Assembly: GCF_032884065.1 (NCBI RefSeq)
Contig: NC_088866.1
Span: forward strand, 29,704,440 to 29,768,439
DNA: 64,000 nt
Reading direction: 5' to 3'
From: Artemia franciscana
Lineage: Eukaryota > Arthropoda > Branchiopoda > Anostraca > Artemiidae
The notes below the pieces were generated by a model. It was not told the DNA's origin. It searched no databases and saw nothing but the letters and a program-made list of their open reading frames with translations. The stretch's first letter is position 1. Every line of letters starts with the position of its first letter. A program made the translations under genes and the position numbers. Shown here one piece after another: positions 49,339 through 60,223 of the stretch.

Positions 49339-51384
49339 TACATTACATTTGTAGAAGAGTTTTAGTTTTTGGTTCGAAAATATATCTTATCTTTTAACTG
49401 GCGTATTAATGAGCTGTCAAAAAAATTTTTACCAACATTTATTGCAGTTGCAGGTAGTGTTGCAAAATGACTGGTATAAAACGGCGCAGACGCAAACGCA
49501 ATAAAGCACACGCCGATTATCAATCAAAAATGCACCAAATATGGAATTTTATACAACATTGAAATTTTTTTCAGAAAATATGCTTATTTAAAGAATTCAG
49601 TGCACACCCACCTAAAAGTCAGCCGAATGCATCCCAGCTGACAAAACCAGTTCAAGGGAAAATTTTATAGAAGTGAGTTAATTCGAAAATCTTTCATATG
49701 TTTATTTTTCAGAGGCGTATTCTCCAAAGTCAAGCATGAAGTTTGGCTCCGAAGAATAACATTTTTTTTCAATTATGGTTCATGGTTTTAATAAATAGTT
49801 GGGAATCGGTATTTATTCACTTTGTTTTTGGCAATTATGTTAGTTTCTGTAAGCGATATTTAATGAAAAATTATGTCAATACTTACAATGATAAATGAAT
49901 TTACAACAAATATAAATTACAACTAATACAAAATCATTACAATTACACTAAATTCGACAATGCAATAACCTTAACCAAACAAAGTAGCACCGCGCAGGCA
50001 CTAGTATCGACAAACAAACCAACGCCATCTAGGGTCTGATGTTTCTTGGCTTTTTTATTACAATAATAAGGCGAAGCTAGTGCAGATGGTATAATCAATA
50101 CGGGAGCACATGGCTGATTTTGGTTTCTGAAAAAAAAAAATGAAGCTTGAAAAAAAAAATTCCAAATGCTAGCTAGCGTTGGTGATTTTTTTTGTCGACT
50201 TTAACACCAGTTTCCACTCTTCAGAGTTACCCATACGATTTGGTCCAAACTTTTAAAGGCTTATCTAGGATATCGCGGGTTGTATAAGTCACCAACTATT
50301 CGATACCGTTCTTTAGCTTTTGGAAAATCCAAAATATTCTATATTCAGAAGCTTTTGGGCGAAAATCCTCCATGGATAACACCAATTTTAAAGTGACCAA
50401 ATTCTGGTGGCGGTTCTAAGCCTGGGCAGAAATTTTCTGACATTGAATTTCTTTTAACTTATATTTTACAGTCCTATAGTTTACCTTGCCCCCCCCCCAG
50501 ATTATAAGGCCCAAAACCACTACTGCTATGTTCATTAAAATATATGATAATATCAAGCAGAAAAATGCGCAAGAGTTGAGATTATAAAGAGCTTCTGATG
50601 ATAAAGTATAATCTTGAAAACTTAATAAATACTGTTATTAATATTATTAGAGGCATGAAATTGGCTTGTTGCTGATCGAATATCACCAGACCCATCTTGC
50701 CACCAATGGGTAGCAGAAGGGTAGATATGTAATACCATATTGAATCGAAGAAATATATTTAATTAGTATGGTTTTAGAGCTAAAGCGGTCTTAAGGCCCG
50801 TTCCAATTCACCCCGAGCTTTTTAGCACAAAGACAAGCATATTCAAACCCTTTTAGAAGCGGAGAGAGCACAACTTCTTTTTAGATGTATGATTAGGTGC
50901 CCAAAATGGTTCCTTCATCCTTCAAACACTCCCTTTTCCATCTCCTACTATTTAACAGAAAGGTGGACATAGTTACAACTTTAAAAATAAAAAACGAACA
51001 ATGATTTTCATTTTGTATGATTTTATACATAAAGTCAAAAAATGACTTCAACAACAACCTCCCCTCTTTCAACCAGCTTCCCAGTAGAAAGGTAGACACA
51101 TTGCATCAGGCGCTACGATTTCTCGTTAATTTTTTTTAATCGTTCATGTAACTGAATCTTATTTTTACACTACGGAACAATAAAGTTTTCGTAACTCAGA
51201 CGACTTGGAATAACGCCAAAATTGGCCACTGTTATCCAACCCTGGTGGACTAAACCCTTCATTAACTCATACATCTTAGTTACCACCTTGCCGCAGCAAT
51301 CTTTTTCCAGTCAGACAAGAATTCAAATTTCAAGTTACAGCCCTTTTGAAGAATAAACCAAACGAAACCTCTTCCAGAAATCAA
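49339..51384. other. Intergenic sequence between the LINE and the end of RpL10
   Basis: AT-rich. No gene or RNA is supported; small frames near 50893-51099 are chance. Confidence 0.45.
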
Positions 51385-51390
51385 TTTATT
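51385..51390 (-). terminator. Poly(A) signal AATAAA of RpL10
   Basis: Minus-strand AATAAA 35 bases after the stop codon at 51425-51427. This is a normal short 3' untranslated region for a ribosomal protein gene. Confidence 0.8.
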
Positions 51391-51424
51391 TGTATCTCAT
51401 CAAAAACAAAACAATTGATTCCAA

Positions 51425-51592
51425 TTACATCTGGTGAACTTGCACCATCCATTTTTTCCAGTTGGTGAGTGGGCCATGGTTGGGCCTGTACTTAACGTTT
51501 GCGCCATCAGGTTCGAGCTGGTGGTTCTCCTTCATCTCTTCGTAGACGGGACGTTCGAATTTGGTGAACCCCCATTTCTTTGAAACATAGAT
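51425..51592 (-). CDS. RpL10: Ribosomal protein L10 (uL16), last coding exon
   Basis: The minus strand reads TTTTAG|ATC, then IYVSKKWGFTKFERPVYEEM and 34 further residues to a TAA stop. The KWGFTKF motif followed by a Lys/Glu-rich helix and DGANVKYRPNHGPL is the C-terminal part of uL16, which sits in the central protuberance region of the 60S subunit near the peptidyl-transferase centre. The tail (NWKKWMVQVHQM) is longer than the vertebrate WRALHS type, in keeping with an invertebrate. Phase 0 start matches exon 4. A poly(A) signal follows within 40 bases. Confidence 0.95.
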   Translation of the reverse strand: MYVSKKWGFTKFERPVYEEMKENHQLEPDGANVKYRPNHGPLTNWKKWMVQVHQM

Positions 51593-51723
51593 CTAAAAGC
51601 AAATAGAGAATAGAGATTATGACACAAAAGTAAATAAAAAAAATAAAGGAGTCAAAAGTGCAATCCCGAAATAAAAAACTGAATTCCGACATGGACTATT
51701 TTTAAAGCCAAATGAATAGTTTT

Positions 51724-51850
51724 TCTTGTCAGGAGGGTGAAATAGGCAGTTCTTCAAAGATGAACTGCCATTGGAAATCTCCTCAATTATCTGGCACTAC
51801 CCTTTGTCACTACTTTATAGATAAAGTAGTAATTTTTTGTACAGTGCTTT
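51724..51850 (-). ncRNA. Box H/ACA snoRNA, copy 1, in RpL10 intron 4
   Basis: Two hairpins joined by an H box and closed by an ACA box, on the host gene's strand. The 5' hairpin has outer stem GCACT/AGTGC and inner stem CTACTTT/AAAGTAG. The H box is AGATAA (ANANNA). The 3' hairpin has outer stem AGGAG/CTCCT and a perfect upper stem GGCAGTTC/GAACTGCC. ACA lies 3 nt before the proposed end. The 3' pocket offers TCCAA on the left and ATTTCACC on the right, complementary to 18S rRNA GGTGAAAT-U-C-TTGGA, with the unpaired U 14-15 nt from ACA, as the family requires. The predicted role is guiding pseudouridylation of that U with dyskerin (Cbf5). Confidence 0.85.
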
Positions 51851-52351
51851 TCTGCAAGTCAACGACAGTAATTAAGCAACGTGAGTTGTTCATGGACAAT
51901 GAGTGAATTAATTTCTTAGACGTTACTGGTTTTACATTTTTGAATAAAGGGAAAATATATAAATAAACAAATTAGAAAGCAACTGCCTAGAGTTTAGAAA
52001 AAAAAAAACAATACAAAATTCTGAGTGACAAGGGGTGGGAAAAACCGTGATATACGAAATACACCTTCCAATAGAAGATTCAAATCAAATATACAGCGTT
52101 TTATAGAAGCTGCTATTGAAAACCTCAGGCCCCGCCCCTACGGACACCCTTTTTAGTTTTCCTTTAAGAGCTAGGTGAAACACCCATCTTATTTATCATT
52201 GATGGCAACTTTAAAATAGCAAAAAGCATAAAAAAAGACACGTATCTTTTTAGTTTAGTCAGCAATGCAAAAATTTAATTTTGACGCAATTCATTTCCAA
52301 AACTGAACACAGGTCAAAAGAATTGAAAAATAAATAAATCTAGAACACATT
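51851..52351 (-). other. Intron 4 spacer between snoRNA copies 1 and 2
   Basis: AT-rich. Its part next to each snoRNA 3' end (GACGCAATTCATTTCCAAAA near 52284) resembles matching flanks of the other copies, so each duplicated block was longer than the snoRNA. Confidence 0.6.
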
Positions 52352-52479
52352 TTGTTGTCAGGAGGGTGAAATAGGTGGTTTATTAAAATTAAACTACCAT
52401 TGGAAATCTCCTCAATGTTGTAGCACTATCTTTCGTCACTACTCTATAGACAAGGCAGCGATGTTATAGATAGTGCCCT
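52352..52479 (-). ncRNA. Box H/ACA snoRNA, copy 2, in RpL10 intron 4
   Basis: Paralogue of copy 1. The outer 5' stem is GCACTAT/ATAGTGC. The inner 5' stem CTGCCTT/AGAGTAG keeps pairing by a G-U change. The H box is ACAACA, a different sequence that still fits ANANNA. The 3' upper stem GGTAGTTT/AAACCACC has one mismatch. The 3' pocket words CCAAT and TATTTCAC and the ACA spacing are unchanged. Same predicted 18S target. Confidence 0.85.
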
Positions 52480-52504
52480 ACTACAATGGGTCGAATATGG
52501 TAAT

Positions 52505-52900
52505 TAAGCACTATGAGTAGTTGAAGATAATTTCTTAAACCACATTGGCCATTGCCCAAAATCGAGTAGGTGTAGACTAGACCTTGCAACCAGCAGCTTT
52601 AAGAGCCTATCATCAATTCGGAAAAGTAAATTACTATTTAACACTCTCTTACTCCCCATTGCTTTGAATGCAAGTGAAATTTGGTCAATTAAAACTGATG
52701 ACGAAAGTCGAATCTCCGCATTTGAAACAAAATTTCTCCGTCGCATAGCAGGGATCACCTACATTGACAGAGTATCCAATGAAGACCCCTTAAACCCCTC
52801 CACTATCATGGACTGAATCAGAAGTCAGCAACTCCACTGGCTTGGTCATATCCAACAAATATCATCAAATCAACTCCCAAAAATCGCATTTGAAGAATAG
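52505..52900 (+). mobile_element. LINE C-terminal fragment, left part (split by hAT)
   Basis: Plus-strand reading gives LLLPIALNASEIWSIKTDDE, ISAFETKFLRRIAGITYIDR and LHWLGHIQQISSNQLPKIAF, the C-terminal end of a LINE protein from a different family than the TAG-tailed copies. It has one in-frame stop. The reading breaks at the hAT left end and resumes at 56049. It lies antisense in RpL10 intron 4. Confidence 0.8.
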
Positions 52901-53061
52901 CAGGGTTCGGACAGGTCGGTTCGTTTCAAATTATAGACTCTGTCCTATTTTTATAGGATTTCCCGAGCCCAAATATAGGATTTGGAAGTCTTCGGGACCA
53001 TATCTGTAGTAGATGGCGCGGGATGCTTGGTCACATACATTCGTTATTTCTCGGGTTTCTG

Positions 53062-53092
<31 letters not shown>

Positions 53093-56048
53093 TATTTATT
53101 TACTTCAAATACAAACTGTACAAATAGTAAAAACAGTAAAAAAAAATAAAAAATGATCAGATACACATGATGTGCCAACGATTGACTGCTACAGGTAAAA
53201 TACTTGGAATCACTCTTGCTTCTTCTTGGGCATCGATTTCGATATGAGGTCGGTTATTCTCTTTGCAAGAGACTGCTCCATTCTCACAAATTACACCATC
53301 TGCTCTCTTTCACCTGTTCTGGACTACACAGCTCCTTCGAGCAAAGAAACAGCTAGAGCAATGTCTATGGAACTCATGGACTCGGCAGCCTTCTTCATTC
53401 TGTCAGTCGCTTCCTGAAGTATAGTATCTACTACTGTTCTCTTTTCTTAATCTGATGATTTTTTGCTTTCCAGGTCTTCTATTTCTTTCTTTTTTTCATT
53501 GACCTCCTGCAACTTCCGCAGGTTATCCTCTTCGAAAGCTGCTTTGCCCTTCTCGGATAGCTCTTCTTTTTTCTTTTCGTCCAGATATTGTTGATACCGA
53601 GACCGTGCGGAACGTGCAAGATTCAAGAGTTCTTTTGAAATAAAAACCGTTCTGGTTTTCCTCCATAAAGTCTCAACGTGTCATATACCATGAGTCTCGC
53701 ATCCAGAGCGCGTTCAGACAAATAACGCCTGGTCTTCACCGAAAATCCTACCAGAACGCGAGAACACACATTCAATATCGGCACCACTTTGATAAGTTTG
53801 GTAAGTTCCGGGTACTTGCTGTCCCTGCGCTAATTCACCAGTCAAAAATAGTGGCTCCAAAAATGATTGATCCGAGTAATGTCCTCCCGGGGTCCAGTTT
53901 CCGTTCACAAAAGCAGCCACTCAGCCTAGGCAATGTCTGAGCTTACTCAAATCGCAATCTCGCGTACCACAAACGCTATGTCTGCAATACTTCTTGAATC
54001 TTTCATGTTGATCGGACTCAAGCAGCGTAAAGCCTCTAGAAAACCATCCTTTTACAGAAGACATCTGTTTAAAATATAGCGAATATCCGCAATAAAATGT
54101 TTTCGCACACTGGCATAGAAAATGGCCTTGTTTTTCAGTGTTGCTTTTTCACGGGAAGCTCGCTCCACATTTTCTAATACTGTGGGATTTTCTGCAAATT
54201 TTTACAGCAAGATTCAACATTTCTGGCGAGAAATTTTCTGTCTCGGTCACGAAATCTGGAGTAAAGACCCGTCCATAAAGTGTCACAACCAGTTTTTTGA
54301 TCTGCGAGTGCAGAACATGAACGAGAGGCTCTTCTTTCTGGAACAGTTGAGTGAAACTCGTGAACAGTTCTACTGAGGCTAGAACAAACTCAAGTTGCGC
54401 CTTCATCATCGCACTTCTGATGTAAGCCATAATCTTCAGAAATTTGGGAGTGGGCAGAAGTTTCTTCAGTTTTTTTCTCTCTCGGAACGAAGTTCAGGAA
54501 AGATTGCCGGCCACTGCTGCATGATCCTAGCAAGGGCACGTCCAATCGTCAGCCAGCGGCTTGGGACATGCTTTATAAAAAGCATTCTCTCACTTTATTT
54601 GGCACTTTCGATAGTCTTCACAACATGCAGGCAATCCATCAAAAAATAAATGCACAAGAATAACAAAGTCGAAACTTTCTTCTCCGAACACCTGAAGACC
54701 TTTCAAGAAAGCGTTATGGATTATATGGATGTTGCAAGTACCAATGTTCAACATTCCCTTTTCCATAAATTTCTTTCTGTCGGCATCGAACTTGTTCCAA
54801 ACGCTTTTGTTGACGTTTGGTCCGTCACTTCCAAGCATGATCAGTTTCAAGTGGCAGCTGATTCTGCTCCATGGCTGACATAATCTTCCTATACGGGTCA
54901 TCACTTGTCGCTTGGCCCATAAAACTTGTGCATGTCTGCTCTGGATTTCGTTTCCGTATGAGGATCAATATTGAGCACGTATCTGTAACTCTTTCATACC
55001 AGCGTTGTTGGTTGTCTCATCATATTCTAGTAAAGAATATGACTAAATGTCCTTCACAAGCATTTGATTAAAGTAAGGATGCAGCGCGTCGGTGATCAGA
55101 TACGGGGACTTCTCCGCACTTAGGCACATTCCGTCCCGGATCTTACTGGGGAACATCGCATGGAATGTTCCGACAGGTCTGAAGAGTCAGCAGACATGGA
55201 ACTCTGTACCGTCTGAAGTGCCCATATTAACTCAGCTTTATAAGCGGCATCACGCTCACAGAACATGTTTGTACCAACTAATGGTTTATCCTTGGATGTT
55301 TCATCAACTCGAAATTGTCCGGTCAGATGAAGCTGCAGTGGATGTAGTTGAGCAGTAACTACGGCTTTCCAAGTAGAGTTTGCAAAAGGACGAGTACTGG
55401 TCATTCCCAGTCTTACACCATTCGCCAATCTTTCTACCGCTGCAATCCGTCTTAGCAGGTCATGAACTGTTAAACTTGGTAGGCCCCATACTTAATTATC
55501 AAGCATCACTTGCAAAATAGCACCCCAAGATTTAAAGACCATAAGAAGAAAAAATGTGGATATATCCGAAACTCGGCCGTATTTGCATCAGCCTTTTAAA
55601 TAGCGTTCAGCCAGGAAATGCATAAGTCACAAGAACTCCAGTCTCATTAAGCAGAGACTGCTAGCCTATATACTGATTTTCGCTCATTTCGGACAAGCCC
55701 AACATGACAAAAAAACATAGGCTATTAAGTCAACATAACAGCATAGCCCAGGCTGAAGAAGCTTACTAAGCCCAACACAAAGCATTGGTTAAGTTCAAAC
55801 AGCTCAACTTTTGTAACTATCAATCTAGACCAAAAGAAAGCACAGTCTACAAGCAGAGTCAAAAGCAAAGAAAAGCATATCTTGGCTTACTTAATGAGCA
55901 GTGAAAATTCCAAATCACGAATAATGTTGTTAGTGCTCTTCAACCGAAAATATAGGAATAATAGGATTTTAGCCAAAATATAGGCATTTTATAGGAGTGC
56001 ATTAAAATATAGGAATTTATTGGAATTTATAGGCGATTCCGAACGCTG
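52901..56048 (-). mobile_element. hAT-type DNA transposon, decayed, about 3.15 kb
   Basis: The ends are imperfect inverted repeats, CAGGGTTCGGA and (reverse complement of the right end) CAGCGTTCGGA, with subterminal copies of TATAGGATT/TATAGGAAT clustered at both ends, typical of hAT elements. The minus strand encodes a broken transposase: FCERDAAYKAELIWALQTVQ near 55270, MLGSDGPNVNKSVWNKFDAD near 54830, LNIGTCNIHIIHNAFLKGLQ near 54740, ADIECVFSRSGR near 53780, and a Lys/Glu-rich C-terminus near 53580. Many frame breaks make it inactive. The 8-bp flanks (GAAGA-) are only partly alike, a decayed target duplication. A 29-T run lies at 53062-53090. Confidence 0.85.
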
Positions 56049-56225
56049 GAAGAGGTACATGGCACACGATCTTGCGGCCGACGCCACAAGACATGGAATG
56101 ACTACTTCAATGGCCAGAATCTTCCCCAACTCCTGCGTCTAGCACCAGATAGAACCGAATACCGTCACCATATTCAACTGGTGTGAAGTAAAGAAGTCCC
56201 AATACAGCCACAAAGGAAGGATGGC
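56049..56225 (+). mobile_element. LINE C-terminal fragment, right part
   Basis: It resumes exactly where 52900 stops: GAAGAGGTACATGGCACACG reads EEVHGTRSCGRRHKTWNDYF, then a short tail to TGA. Removing the hAT restores a continuous LINE frame, which fixes the insertion order: the LINE first, the hAT later. Confidence 0.8.
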
Positions 56226-56920
56226 ATATAAGTCAGTTAGTGTTTTTCTCTGAGTCGACAACAGTGCCTTTTGCTGAACAAAAATATTTAAAATATTTAA
56301 AGCTAACACGATGATTTGAAATGAAAAAAAATAATAGTAAAATTGACCAAAATTTATTTAATAGAGGAAGAATACCTCATACAAACAGGCATTTGAATGA
56401 GTGCACCTTCATATCTGATAGTCCAGAAATAGCCAAAAGACACACAATTCCCACAGAACAGAAAATGATAGGCAAATTTATGATTAAAACTATTATATAT
56501 ATAATAGTGTTACAGAGAAAGACTGAAATCTGGTCTCCCCCCTCCTCCTAAAGACACCATCTTTAGAGTTTTCATGTCAGAAACCGGACCATAAAATAAT
56601 AGAATAACCATCTTCATGAACATAAAATCACCAACTTATAAGTTTTGTCCGGAATACATAATTGAATGTGGTTTTACATACAATCGTAATTCAAAATAAA
56701 AAGAATTCTTGATAATATACAAAAAAAAAAATTAGCAAAATCCTCATTCCCCAACCAAAGGCCATCTTTAAGATTTTCTAGTTTCTCGAAGTTCACAAAC
56801 TTGGACCTTTTGTTTAGTTTCTGAAATACAAAAATTGAATTCCGACGCAACTAATTTCAAAACCGAAAAAGTATAAAAAAAAATCAATGCATAACATAGG
56901 AGAGGATTAAATACAGCTTT
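56226..56920 (-). other. Intron 4 sequence between the LINE/hAT nest and snoRNA copy 3
   Basis: AT-rich. The part near 56835-56920 resembles the flanks of the other snoRNA copies (GAATTCCGACGCAACTAATT). Confidence 0.5.
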
Positions 56921-57047
56921 TACTGTCAGGAGAGTGAAATAGGTACTTCTATAAAACCAAACTACCATTGGAAATCTCCCCAATTATCTAGCACTATCTT
57001 TTATCACTACTTTATAGATAAGGTAGCAATGGTTTAAATAGTGCCCT
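56921..57047 (-). ncRNA. Box H/ACA snoRNA, copy 3, in RpL10 intron 4
   Basis: Paralogue nearest exon 4. The outer 5' stem is GCACTAT/ATAGTGC, the inner 5' stem CTACCTT/AAAGTAG, the H box AGATAA and the 3' outer stem GGGAG/CTCCT-like. The upper 3' stem is weaker (GGTAGTTT/GAAGTACC). The pocket words TCCAAT and TATTTCAC are conserved; one base change (CACT for CACC) gives a G-U pair with 18S. ACA is followed by GTA. Confidence 0.8.
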
Positions 57048-57547
57048 TATCCAAACACTCAAAAACAGCAATTAACCACTGCGAGCTCTTAAAAGATGCT
57101 TGGGTGAAGTATAGATGACAAAAATAATTTTTAGACAACCCTGGCTTTGCATGTATTTTCATGTTCCAACGTGGTAGAACAGACGACACTCTGGTACCAT
57201 CCTAAAACATTACAATTTTACAACAAACGAAACAGATATATGAGAAAATCACCGTTTTCAGACATTAATAGACCTAAGACAGGTCCAAGGAGAAACAATG
57301 TATATGCGATCTATGTAAAAAGTCATAATTTTGGCTATTTGAATTACATTGAGGGTAGTACAGTGCTGTAAAGATGTCAAATACATTTATACAAACCAGA
57401 AATGATAGGATACTCGTGGAAAATCACTAAATTAATCAAAATCAGTTAAGTGCCAACCCTGCGTTTTGGTATGGTTACATAAAAAAACCAATAATAAATT
57501 CTAAAATCGTGCAACTTTTTTTTCGCACATTAATAAATGAAAAGTAC
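57048..57547 (-). other. Start of RpL10 intron 4
   Basis: Donor GTACTTTTC after exon 4, then AT-rich sequence. No further RNA was recognised. Confidence 0.6.
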
Positions 57548-57710
57548 CTTTTGGCGTCCTGGGAACTTGAATTTAGCACGACGGAGTGCCTCGATAATGG
57601 CGGCTTTGTTTTTATCAGCAGAACGGATCGAGATAATTGGCTGACCGATGCGGACTCTGGCGACAGTGCCTTGGGGCTTACCAAAAGCCCCTCTCATACC
57701 AGTTTGGAGC
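57548..57710 (-). CDS. RpL10: Ribosomal protein L10 (uL16), coding exon 4
   Basis: Acceptor TTCTTCTAG, then G completing an Arg codon, then 54 codons: [20 protein letters not shown] and on to [14 protein letters not shown], followed by GTACTT. The loop [13 protein letters not shown] is the conserved element of uL16 that reaches the peptidyl-transferase centre. [10 protein letters not shown] and [12 protein letters not shown] are hallmark segments. Phase 0 end fits exon 5. Confidence 0.96.
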
Positions 57711-58429
57711 CTAGAAGAATTATTTTAGCAAGACAGAGCAAGTTAGACATTAAGTCTGTCAGATTTTCATAAAATTTTGCAGGTGATAAGTCCACTTCAT
57801 AAGTAGCTATTTCTTTAACGCTGAATCGACACCAAAAAATAAAATAAAAATTACTACTACTCCTACTAACAATTTACTGTAACGCCAAGTCACATGAGGT
57901 CAAGACTGCTACACACACTCCTTCAGACTATCTAAAAAATCAATATCTCCCCCCTAAAAAAAACGTTATGAGAAACCACACAATCAGGATTAAGTTCACT
58001 TTGTAAAATTTACAGAGGTTTCCTATGTATATTTCAGATTCTAGCAAAAAAGACGAAAGAAAAAACCATTACTATTCAAATAAATGTAGTAATTGAACTC
58101 TAAGACAGGATAATCGAATTTCTATAAAATTGTTGAATACATTTAACAATGATAAAGCAGGTTAACTGAATAATATAAGATTTATTGCTATTGCTCACAA
58201 ATAATTATTTTTGTCAGTTTATTTTTATTCATTAAGTATGATTTAGTAATTGTCAGTTCAAGTATTTAATTCTCTTTTTATTATAAGAAAATTAATTCAG
58301 TAGCCATTGCGATATCTTGTCCTCGAGTTTCTGTAGGTATAGTCACTCTGGATAATACTTAGTGGAGCCTCCAAAAATGGTGCAAAATATGGGGATATTC
58401 TGGTAATTGAATTTACCTAGTTGGCGCAA
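57711..58429 (-). other. RpL10 intron 3, proximal part
   Basis: AT-rich. It starts at the acceptor of exon 4. No feature other than the decayed exon 2 copy that follows. Confidence 0.5.
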
Positions 58430-58640
58430 ATATGGCAAATATACGCCGGTAATAGAAATTGTTATGTTGGTGCCAATACGACCAGCCTCTAGGGTTCAGA
58501 AGTAAATTGCCAGAGACAAGATGGACACATAAAGGCAAATCTTCAAATGATGCCTTCTTTCTGCCTGAATAAATAATCCCGACCTTTTGATCAGGAGCAC
58601 GGCAGAAACAACTCTTTGAAGAAAGCTTGTTTTTGATGGA
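58430..58640 (-). pseudogene. Decayed duplicate of RpL10 exon 2
   Basis: It aligns with exon 2 at 62628-62826. GACAAGATGGACACATAAAG vs GACAAGGTGGACACATAAAG, ATGCCTTCTTTCTGCCT identical, and ACGGCAGAAACAACTCTTTG vs ACGACAGAAACGACTCTTTG. It keeps an exon-like edge at the splice-donor side (TTACCTAGTTGGCGCAAATA) but has an insertion near 58440-58470 and broken frames. It sits inside the intron after exon 3, so it cannot take part in the normal transcript. Confidence 0.88.
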
Positions 58641-58698
58641 ACAGTTTTCCTGAGGATTTTCCTTTTTTGTTTCTTTGTTCAGTTAAAGTACTAAGGAC

Positions 58699-58745
<47 letters not shown>

Positions 58746-59690
58746 ACCCACCCCCGGGACCCATTCATACTACTGATAACCGTGAATTTTAAGATTTACC
58801 CTATGGCTAACACAAAACTACAATATGATGACCCTTTCTTAGTAAAGAGTTACCCTCTCACCGTTACTAAGAAAGAGTCATCTATTTTAGTTTTGCATTT
58901 TGTTTTAAGGCTTGGTTTTTTTTTATATTTTTATCAGTTTTATTCTGCACTGAGGACGGTCAAGCGGAGGTCTTGACCAAAATATTTGGATAATTTTTCA
59001 ACCTTTTCACTGGCTGTTTAATGTCCTCGTTTTTTTCCTTTCTTCGCACTTTTATGTTTTATTCATGATGAACTCCCCAAACCCCTAAATATGCCGCCAC
59101 CTTTTTACCTTGGATCAAAATAATTATCATCTTTGTAATAATAAAAAAAAAATCATGCTATAATTCCTTCTACTCTTTCTGTAAGGTCAGACTTTAATCC
59201 TGTAACGACGAGTCACATTGTATGGAATGTGATGCCTGAGTTGGCTCGAATGTGCCACTCTTAGTTTCTTTAAAAAAATTGTTAAATCTTTTTTTGGCTT
59301 CATAGAGGTTAATTGTTTTCTTTTTTCTTTTCTCCTTTTCACAGAATTCATTTGAGCATTTAATTTGTATAACTTAGGTAATTTTAATTCTTGTGTCCCA
59401 TTTTTCTTTTCTCGATTAAGTGGCTCGTGTGTCTCCCCTTCTCTTTTACAGACCAAGGAGCCATTGGAGGGAATTAGTACATGGCATTATTGTAAGTTTC
59501 TTTCATTATGAGTAAATCTTATCTTACACAGGAGTTTATCTACAAGGACATAACCTTGAAAAACGCGTGAATTAAACAGAAGATACATACAATTCACAGA
59601 ATATACACAAGATTTATTTGAAAAATAGACATTACTTCAAAAATAGGCGATAAAAATAGAGAAAATACAGTATAAACAAAGGAACCGTAT
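58641..59690 (-). other. RpL10 intron 3, middle part
   Basis: A run of 43 A lies at 58702-58744 (T on the coding strand). Otherwise AT-rich; nothing else supported. The frame at 59187-59456 lacks splice or family support. Confidence 0.5.
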
Positions 59691-59694
59691 TACC

Positions 59695-60145
59695 TGAAAA
59701 GGATGTATTCTCCGAAAATGGAAAACATATTACATGTTGTTGCAATGTACGATTTATTATTGGTTGATGAAAAAGCATACCCCAGGTACGAAAACTTCGG
59801 GGTACCAGAAAAAACTAAAGCTATCAAATGCAGCAGAAGAGAACTTTTGATACGAGATACGTGAAAGAACGTTTTCCTTATCTAATATGGAGATCATCAC
59901 ATAATGCTGGGATGTAAGATTTTAAAGTGGTTGATAGAAAATCATACTCCAGTGACAAATCCTTGGGGTAGTAGGAAGAATTAAAGCTATTGGATGAAGA
60001 ACCCGATAACATTTCATTGGTAAGAATATACTCTTTTCTAAAATGACGAACTTTATTGATATGTTTTGCCTACCCTAGGGAAAGACAACTTTTTACTTAC
60101 CTGAGTCTAATATGGAAAGCATAGGCTATTATGTCTCCATGGAAT
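59695..60145 (-). pseudogene. Tandem decayed copies of RpL10 exon 3 and its flank
   Basis: The intron flank of exon 3 (GGGGTAGTAAAAGTAACTAA next to the donor at 60222) recurs as GGGGTAGTAGGAAGAATTAA near 59967 and GGGGTACCAGAAAAAACTAA near 59801. Each is followed on the plus strand by remnants of exon 3: ATAACATTTCATTGGTAAGA and ATACTCTTTTCTAAAATG near 60030; CTTATCTAATATGGAGATCA near 59878. Two other traces are GAAAAGGATGTATTC near 59698 and GTCTAATATGGAAAGCAT near 60105. So at least two, perhaps four, partial copies sit beside the real exon. All are beyond coding use. Confidence 0.7.
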
Positions 60146-60223
60146 GCACAATTTATTACTGGTTGCTGGAAAAGCATAACTTAGGGACAAGTCCCTGGGG
60201 TAGTAAAAGTAACTAAAGCTTAC

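Noticed and set aside
53226-53417. Plus-strand 63-codon frame
   Set aside because: Antisense to the C-terminal part of the hAT transposase.
59187-59456. 89-codon minus-strand frame in RpL10 intron 3
   Set aside because: Lysine-rich, no splice context, no similarity to L10. Taken as chance in AT-rich DNA.
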